From assembly GCA_029718625.1 (NCBI GenBank), contig CM056385.1, forward strand, positions 25,116,895-25,180,894: a stretch of 64,000 nucleotides of DNA. The letters run 5' to 3'. How positions within the stretch are numbered: the first letter of the stretch is position 1; every line of letters begins with the position of its first letter. Origin of the DNA: Synaphobranchus kaupii. Taxonomy: Eukaryota; Chordata; Actinopteri; Anguilliformes; Synaphobranchidae. Below the pieces are notes generated by a model that worked only from the letters and a program-made list of their open reading frames with translations, did not search any database and was not told the DNA's origin. Positions 27,001 through 64,000 of the stretch are shown here, one piece after another. The translations under genes were made by a program, and so were the position numbers.

Positions 27001-27900
27001 AAAATAGATTTAGAAAAAACCATGCACAACAAGGTCTGTGGATGTTTGTGAGTAACCGTGTCATTATATTTGGAAAGAGACGTTGATTTTTTCTAATGGA
27101 TCGCCACAAACTTTGGACCTGTTAAGCTCCTCTGACCATACTGAACCCTTCCTAGATCAAGTCATCAGTGTCAAACAAAACACTGTCCAACAACCAAAAC
27201 TAAACTTTCCTGAGAAGTGGTGGGTGCCAGGTCCAGATCCAAGAGGATGCCACACACTAGGCTTGGCGGCCCCTTCCCAGAATCCTCTCTCTCTCTAAAA
27301 GCTCAGCAATAGAGCTCCAGGGAAGCTGCAGGATATTCAGTGCTGCCTTTTAGGGGTAAACACTGCCCCCTTGAGGCAGCCTTGCAAAACACCCCCAGGG
27401 ATGTTGTGTACACATGTATTACAGTAGGGGACAGAGGCGATTCACGTGACAGTGACAGCAGGGTCTTTTAATTAAACGCCCTTCTCAGAGCAGCCAAGTG
27501 CAGCCAAGCTCTGGGCAAAATATTTCTTGGCTGTGCTCCGCCCCTATCAAGAGCATGAGATGGAGGATAGGATATATCACTGGGTGTCTGAATCAGTCTA
27601 TCCCACATGAGCAATTAGCTTGCCTTCATGCTGACTCACATCAGTGGATTAAGGGCTCAGAGCCTCACTCCATGGAAATTTATGTTCTACCAACCTAATT
27701 ATGCATTACACCAGAAGTAACATAATTTTGAAATGAAGGTAACCAAGTAATCAGCTGGCAGTGATATATACTAGTTAAAAGCTGTAGTTAAGGGAACCTG
27801 CTAAGCATTTAAACAGGTAAAATCCAAACTCACATTTACACTGATTAAACCATAAATGCACCTCATTAGTTCAAAATGAACTTTTCCATCAGCACATTTT
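24020..27900. other. intergenic region, no supported gene
   Basis: Mostly unique AT-rich sequence. The stretch at 26834-26860 (GGAGCAGTTCACCCAAAAATTTA) resembles a common fish MITE end, but I could not find its partner. Open frames here resemble nothing known. Confidence 0.5.
25740..26370. promoter_or_regulatory. candidate conserved non-coding block
   Basis: A 600-bp complex, GC-richer stretch has repeated homeodomain-type cores (CTAATTGG at 25853, GTAATTAG at 26145, GCTAATTG at 26381) and no transposon signature, about 11 kb downstream of pou3f4. Enhancer function is an inference from texture and location. Confidence 0.22.
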
Positions 27901-27908
27901 CCCAGTAC

Positions 27909-28408
27909 AGTGGTGTGCAAAAATGTGGGCACCCCTGGTCAAAATGCCTTTTACAATTAATATCTAAGTGAACCAATGCTAACCTGACCTCTAAATGGTT
28001 CAAAGTTAAATATGACACATTTCTTCAAATTTTAAAGCAAGATTACTTTTTATTAAATTTTTTTACATTTTCAAAATAATAAAAAAAGGAAAACGGCCCT
28101 GTGAAAAAGTTTGGTAACCCTGTCAGTTAGTACTTTGTAACTGCCTCAGGCAACTATAACAGCTTGTAAAGACTTCCTGTCGCCAGCGTAGAGTCTTTCA
28201 ATTCTTGCTTTTGGAATTTTCCCCCATTCTTTCTAGCAGAACACCTCTAGCTCGGAAATATTCTTTGGCCTCCTTGCATGCACAGCATGTCTGACATCTC
28301 TCCACAGATTTTAAATAATATTGGGACTGTGGTGGCCACTCCAAAACCTTCATGCGTCTTTCCTGGAGGTACTTCATGGTTGATTTTGAGGTATGCTTTG
28401 GATCACTG
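27909..28408. mobile_element. Tc1-like transposon remnant, left part (interrupted)
   Basis: It starts with CAGTGGTGTGCAAAAATGTGG, typical of fish Tc1-like ends. The minus strand carries DPKHTSK and VLEWPPQS, the hallmark text near the catalytic region of Tc1 transposases, followed by unrelated residues. The reading frame is short and degraded. The element resumes at 29468 (TTGTCTTACTGGAATACCAA) after a second element inserted into it. Confidence 0.6.
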
Positions 28409-29467
28409 GGTACATTTACATGCACACTAATACTCCGATCTGAACCCAGTTATGGCAATACTCTGGTTACTGAAATGGTCGTGTAAACACCTTTATCCGA
28501 TAATGTAAGGTCATAATCCGTGTTTTCGAAACCCGATTTACACGCCTGGGGCCACGTATAAACAGTGCTGAGCAGAAAAATGCCCTCAGAAAGCAACATA
28601 AGGGAGTTTCCACGCAGAAATTCAGATGCATAAAATAGCATGTGCTGTGAGAATCTGCGTACCTCTGCACATGCTGGACACCATATGTACGCAATGTTTG
28701 GTGTCAGTGTGATATGGCGACACCGTGAGCGAAAGGCAGAGGTAAAAAATGCAACTTTTTTTTAAGGCAGATTTCCGACTTTCACCCTGAGCATTCTTTT
28801 ACACATTCTTTTACTCAGAGTTTTATACATGTGGCCCCTGGTTTTTTGCCCAAACTTTTGATTTTTTGGTGCATGTAAACACCTTCCTCCGGTTTCTTTA
28901 GGCTTTTTGTCACTACGCATATTGTCAGGCAGAAGAGGTGGTGTAATGTCAAAAATGTTCCACCCGTCAACATTTGCTTGGCCTGGGGTTCCTTCAAGAT
29001 CTCACTTCCAGAATTTTATTATATTAAATTAACGCATTTCAGCGGTGAAAATATATTGTTCAGTGTTACGTGCTTGTGTTTGTACTAACTCGCTGGCTAA
29101 CACAATAAATAACTGAAATTATCAGGAAATTGGCCAGATTTAGAGATGGTAAAGCTAGCTTGTACAATAAATCAACCACTACTAGCAATTAGCTATAACT
29201 AGCTATAGTTAATAACTACTAGCTAGCTATAATAAAATAATAAAAATGATAATTATTATTATTATTACATTAATTTATGATGGGCGGATCATTTTTGTCC
29301 TTACAACAGGAAGCAGTTAGTAGCTACGTTTTCCACAGAGCCGATTATGGAGAGAATCATTACTTTGGGAGTAATCACATTTCTTCTGTCCCTATGAACG
29401 TGATAAGTTAAATACAGGTGTGAGCTGATAGCTTCCAGCATCATATTGCTCTGCATGTAAATGTACC
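28409..29467. mobile_element. DNA element with 16-bp TIRs nested in a Tc1-like remnant
   Basis: Perfect 16-bp terminal inverted repeats GGTACATTTACATGCA (28409-28424) and TGCATGTAAATGTACC (29452-29467) bound 1059 bp. It interrupts the Tc1-like text between GGATCACT and TTGTCTTACTGG. No transposase is visible, so it is non-autonomous. The target-site duplication is too decayed to read, and the superfamily is unknown. Confidence 0.65.
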
Positions 29468-29599
29468 AATTGTCTTACTGGAATACCAAACCTGTCTTCA
29501 ACTTCAATGTCCATTAATTATAGCACACATCAACAATAGGAAATGACATCAGTCTAAAAAATTGAATAAAGGAAATGTATTATGACATACAGTAATCTT

Positions 29600-31440
29600 T
29601 CCTTAGGTAAGGGGGCTGTAAATGTGTATACAAGCTAACTGTTTGATGGTGCAAAACTTTCATTATGCCATCATCTTCCATTGGAATGTGCAAATGAAGT
29701 CCAATAGAGGGCAGTATTTGGCAGGCAGAGAGAGAGAGATGCTTAATCCAAGTGGTTTAGTTTATTTGCATTCATTGCGTTTTTTACGGTGAAATTTTTC
29801 TAAATAATCTGGTCACACAATATACCGTTGCAAAAAATTAAAACTCACAATTCTATCTATAAACTATTTTATGATCTCAAATTCCAATATTATAACGACA
29901 ACGGTTTAGTATTTTTGTAACATGACACAAAACAGGCTCAATCTAAACGACGATTCTGTACTTTCTATGTGGACATCCAGACGACACGGATAACCCGTAA
30001 AGGTATCCTTATCCCGGCAAAATAATAAATTCTTTCAGAGGAGAAAAAAAAAAAAAAACTTACACTTCCACTGTTTGAGCTTCTGTTACTTTCTTCCAGT
30101 AATACTTGTTGGAAAACAAACTCCCAAGGGTTACCTCACATAAGAGACCAGGGTTATGCATGTAGTCAAAGGGTTTCAAGAACAGCAACCATTTTATTTT
30201 CAGGCTTGTGTTCAAAAAGGTGGTGCTAGAGAAGGGGTTAACTAGCACTTTCAACATCACCATAAAAATCTGTTAATTTTTTTTTTTTTTTTTACTACCT
30301 ACCCCAAATCACATTTCGTAGGCTAGTTAAAAGGAAAATTAAATAAATAGTTAAGAATTACAGTTAAGACGGTTGCTGTTTGTTATAATCGCTTGTTACT
30401 CTACATTTCATATTATTTTTAATAACTCCCTTAAGGAGTTACTGACATGGTGTTTGAGAAATCAAAGCATGTGGCCTAATTTTGAACTGAATTAAATTAG
30501 GACTTGCCTGTCCCAAAAATCACATATAATTTGCTTTGCACAGGATGCCATTCAACATTCTTATCTTTGTACTACCATCATGAATCATGAGACACCATTG
30601 GGACAGAGAATATATTTGTACAAAGCTACTACTGGGAATTATGGGTCAGTTCAATTTTAGTGCACCATCTCAGCCTCAGTCTTAAACAGCAGGGTGTAGT
30701 TCCAATCTTTCTTATTAAAGTAACACATTTTATTTATGAGGGATGTCTTATATCCATAACAGTGGCAGTCCCAGCACCGAATAAAATCCCTTATTTCTAA
30801 ACATCTTACATTTATGGCTAAAAACTTAATGAAAGACAGGGTATCCAATGAAAAACAATATATAAAGTTATTTTAGGACATTCCTAAAAAGCTTATTATA
30901 AGCGCACCCTTAAAACTGCCCAGGGAGAGTCATTCCCCAAGGAGGCAAGATACAGTGCTCCAGTGGAAGGTGCTCTCACATAGATTTTTACCTTACATCA
31001 GGGCAGAAGTAGGCAGACTGGTTCAGCAGAGGAAAGAGTGTGAGCAAAGTTGAATATGTTAATGCAGGTTCCGTGGGGCAGAGTCATGTAAAAACTCTTA
31101 AAATCAATACACTGGTATAATGAGGCTTAGAGTTATACTCAGCATGTCAGAGGCTCAGCCAGTGGACATAAGGGAGATAAGTGTGGGAAGATTGATTTTC
31201 AGGCCCTTCTCTGGGCAACAAACAATTCCATGCGTTTGAACCTAAAACCAAAATATTCTGCCATGCATTCAAATAAGTGTTTACCAGTTTTTTTGACATG
31301 ATTAGTTCACAATGGTACATGCACAGTTTTGCGAGAGTCCAATTAAAAAACGTTTTTTAACATTAAAATCAATTCACTTCTTGTGTCTGGAGAAAAGCAA
31401 TGTTGCTCATCTTGTAAAAATTCTGAATGCCTTTGGAATC
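29600..31440. other. intergenic or distal 3' flank, nothing identified
   Basis: Apart from poly-A/T runs (30045-30058, 30279-30293) and a short motif resembling a CTCF site at 29701-29714, I see no gene, RNA or clear transposon. Confidence 0.4.
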
Positions 31441-31460
31441 CACTGCATGCACACAATACA

Positions 31461-31676
31461 CACGCGTGCACACATTCAGTGAACACTACACACGGATGCA
31501 CACGCGTGCACACATTCAGTGAACACTACACACGGATGCACACGCGTGCACACATTCAGTGAACACTACACACGGATGCACACGCGTACACACATTCAGT
31601 GAACACTACACACGGATGCACACGCGTGCACACATTCAGTGAACACTACACACGGATGCACACGCGTGCACACACG
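31461..31676. repeat. 40-bp minisatellite, about 5.4 copies
   Basis: An exact 40-bp unit (CACGCGTGCACACATTCAGT plus GAACACTACACACGGATGCA) is repeated with almost no variation (one G-to-A change near 31587). Such low divergence points to recent expansion. It lies just downstream of the likely rps6ka6 polyadenylation site. Confidence 0.95.
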
Positions 31677-32011
31677 CAAGGAATAGGAAGAAGCCATACA
31701 TCAATAATGATCTTTAATGTCAATATATACAGACCTTGAAAGAAAAATATATTTTCAAAAATTAAATGAAATAAATACAATATGATACAATTTCCACAAT
31801 GTCTTTGAAGAGATTCATGATGCCTTTTTACACCGAGGGGTCCCTCCCTCAATCCCATCATCCCCTTGCGTCCCTGACCTTTAACCCCTCAAGAATAATA
31901 CTGTACCTACAACACACCTTAATGTGCAAAAAAAATAAATGAAAAGTAAAAATCCACATTCGCTGACCTTTGTTTGTTTTAACCTGTAGCTTTTTTACAT
32001 TTTACATAATA

Positions 32012-32021
32012 TTTATTTATT
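32012..32021 (-). terminator. candidate rps6ka6 polyadenylation signal
   Basis: The minus strand contains overlapping AATAAATAAA. No other consensus signal is obvious between it and the stop codon. Confidence 0.4.
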
Positions 32022-32742
32022 TTTTAATTTTTCAAAAATACCCAACATGATAAAAAAATTCTGGTTTTAAAAGCGAAACAAAGAGGGGAAACAAAGAGGG
32101 GGAAAACAAAAACCTCACCTTTGCTTTTGTTGTTTGGGATAGAAACAAAATTACAGAAATAAATAAAAACTCTGGGGTCTTGCTGAATTCAAAAGAGAAA
32201 ATGGCTGTTAGCCATTTTCACAGACTTGTCTACCGCAGAATTATAGTGAACACTTGAGAAATTCACCACTGTCCTTCTATACCATGTTAACATCCAATCT
32301 GATTACTCCAGCATAGACATTTCTGTGTTTTCCCAGAATGCTAGGTTTGGTGTGTTGGATGGTTTCCCCGATGCTGGGGGAAGGACTCTTAATAAAGGAA
32401 GTAGGCGGGGCGGTGCACAGTGTACAGTGTGTGTCTGCAGCTCCAGCTGGGCCAGTCACAGTGAGTTAGGAGTAAGAGCTGGTGCTTATATGAGGGGGGT
32501 GGGTACGTGTGCGTACAGGAGAGCAATCAATCATCAATGAGTGACAATCGCACCCGGAAACTTTCCCGATAGTACGAGTTGCAGGGCTTTCACAGGAACC
32601 CGTCTACCAACGGACAGCCATTCTGGGGGGTGGGGTTTGGAATGGTAGGTGGGCGGTATAACCGGGGAGGTGGAGTATCGTACCAAGGTTGGGGGAGGGA
32701 TACATTTGAATAAATAAATAAAGAACAAAATACCCTGCAACA

Positions 32743-32792
32743 CACACACACACGCACGCACGCACGCACGCACAGGCGGACACACAGACACA

Positions 32793-32828
<36 letters not shown>
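32743..32828. repeat. (CA)n/(CG CA)n microsatellite at the start of the rps6ka6 3' UTR
   Basis: CA dinucleotides (32789-32828) and ACGC/GCAC variants to their left. The mRNA therefore carries a long UG-rich stretch starting about 15 nt after the stop codon. Confidence 0.95.
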
Positions 32829-32830
<2 letters not shown>

Positions 32831-32842
32831 GTCAGCTGTCCA

Positions 32843-62731
<29,889 letters not shown>

Positions 62732-63060
62732 GGTACAGTCAGGCTAGCGCTAGCGCCTTATTTCACACTGCATTTTCCCCTTGTGGAGGCCCCGTGTGTA
62801 TTCCACTGCTCTGAACACGTATATGGGCTCTTCTGGCGTTCGTTCGATGGTAAGATGAAGAATCGGTGTAAAAGACTCTGTAGATCTGGGTGTCCCGCAC
62901 AAACCGAAATCGTCTAATGCTATTCCTATAGATGTGAATATGGCCGCCACTGTATAAGCTAGCAAACTACCTGAACAGCATGGAAACAGAGTACAAACTG
63001 ACGCAGCTCTGACGCCATTGACTTTAGGATTCCCCCCCATCCCATGATCCTAGGCAACAA
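62732..63060 (-). promoter_or_regulatory. rps6ka6: rps6ka6 5' UTR and promoter region
   Basis: The sequence upstream of the ATG is moderately GC-rich, with a YY1-like core (minus-strand GGCGGCCAT near 62938-62948) and no obvious TATA box. The transcription start cannot be placed. An open frame 62750-63040 (minus) is not part of the kinase. Confidence 0.35.
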
Positions 63061-64000
63061 ACGGGAAAAATAGGAAACAGTGTGACATCCGGTGCAAAAA
63101 ATAGCGCAGGCAACTGAGCCTCTTTGACTATCAATACATAATTATAGTTTTGAAAGACAAACGCGTAATAATTTCCTTCCAGATTTCAGAAATGATATGA
63201 AAGAAGCGTATTGGCTTTAAACCAATCAGAAAGCCAACCCACACATCCTTCATCTAGCAGCAATCCACTGGTAGCTGTAAACTGACTCATGAAATATATA
63301 TTTTTTGGCAAAGCCGAATGCACGTTATTTGTCCCATCAGTTTTAATCGGACTTAAATGTTTTACTATTCGAACACGGGCTGTGCATATATCCTGCCTGT
63401 TGCTTGCACCACTGTGTCAGACCCAGTTCACGATCAGCGCTTGGGTAACCAGTTATACTGGATTGATTTCTCCCATTATTTAGAAACTACTTTTACACTA
63501 AAATATTTTCCAAAATGCACTGAAATAAAATAGTCTTCTGCTTATTGAGTTTTTAAAATGATAAATAAGTTAAAGATTTGGCACAAGATTTTTACATATT
63601 AAGTAATTTAAAGTAGATTGTGGCAAAAAAGTATATTCCAGAAACACATTTTTGCACATTATATTTTGCACATACATTTACCTGCTTATGTTTTTTAGAA
63701 CGCATTGTATATGTACACTACAAATACAACACATATGACCCATTGTTCTGTGGTTAGTGTGTCTCACATTTACACATTGCAATAAAATACAAATATATCA
63801 AGCATTGAGAAATATTAAGAGGAATGTGAGAGGTGATTAAAGGGAGGTGTTGTGCATTTTTGACCTTTGCAAAACCTTGAGTCACAAAGGCCAACAAAAA
63901 AAAAAAGGAGACCAACAATTATATTTCTCTGAGTTTATTTTTCAAGGCCTGGACCTACTGAAAAAAGACTGTCCAATATAGCGTAAAAAAGGGGGGTTTG
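63061..64000. other. flank upstream of rps6ka6, nothing identified
   Basis: AT-rich, no supported exon, RNA or repeat family up to the window edge. Confidence 0.4.

Larger units (their letters stand above)
31985..32842 (-). other. rps6ka6: rps6ka6 3' untranslated region
   Basis: This follows the TAG at 32845-32843. The transcript strand first shows a UG-rich tract (complement of the CA/CG repeats at 32743-32828), then mixed sequence. Overlapping AATAAA signals on the minus strand (32012-32021) are the best candidate 3' end, giving a 3' UTR of about 0.85 kb. A further downstream end is possible. Confidence 0.4.

Noticed and set aside
62750..63040. 96-codon minus frame just upstream of the rps6ka6 start
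   Set aside because: Different frame from the kinase and unlike any RSK N-terminus; lies in the 5' UTR/promoter.

Overview
This window is nuclear DNA from a ray-finned (teleost-type) fish. The evidence is vertebrate-style split genes with GT-AG introns, dense fish-type retroelements (L2 elements with a GGATA-loop 3' hairpin, CR1-type tails, a tRNA-headed SINE), Tc1-like and TTAA-flanked foldback elements, and many microsatellites and minisatellites. I cannot fix the species.

Two genes are certain. pou3f4 (Brn4) is a single-exon POU-homeodomain gene on the + strand (13737-14825), in a low-repeat, AT-rich region of about 18 kb that probably holds its regulatory elements. rps6ka6 (RSK4) lies on the - strand. 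I reconstructed all 22 coding exons from splice sites and protein similarity: start codon at 62731, stop at 32843, 2211 bp, 736 residues, every exon in phase and all catalytic motifs present. The two genes are convergent, about 18 kb apart. The mammalian X-linked POU3F4/RPS6KA6 region has the same order and orientation, which supports the orthology.

Layout: 1-2600, a possible three-exon gene start of unknown identity; 2600-13400, intergenic with candidate conserved regulatory blocks; 13340-16250, pou3f4 promoter, CDS and 3' UTR; 16250-20370, intergenic with microsatellites and two CTCF-like motifs; 20370-24020, transposons including a 2 kb L2 LINE; 24020-31990, intergenic with a nested transposon insertion and a 40-bp minisatellite; 31990-62850, rps6ka6; 62850-64000, its upstream flank.

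The outstanding property of the window is the tandem-repeat load of the rps6ka6 introns. There are at least eight arrays (27 to about 58-bp units, plus a G-run array), several of them touching splice sites. The most interesting is in intron 16: a tRNA-headed SINE whose L2-type 3' hairpin has been amplified into about 25 tandem copies, with the stem kept by compensatory and wobble changes and with a 241-bp higher-order period. I found no CRISPR, no prokaryotic operon, no RNA gene and no wholly new protein system. The novelty here is structural.
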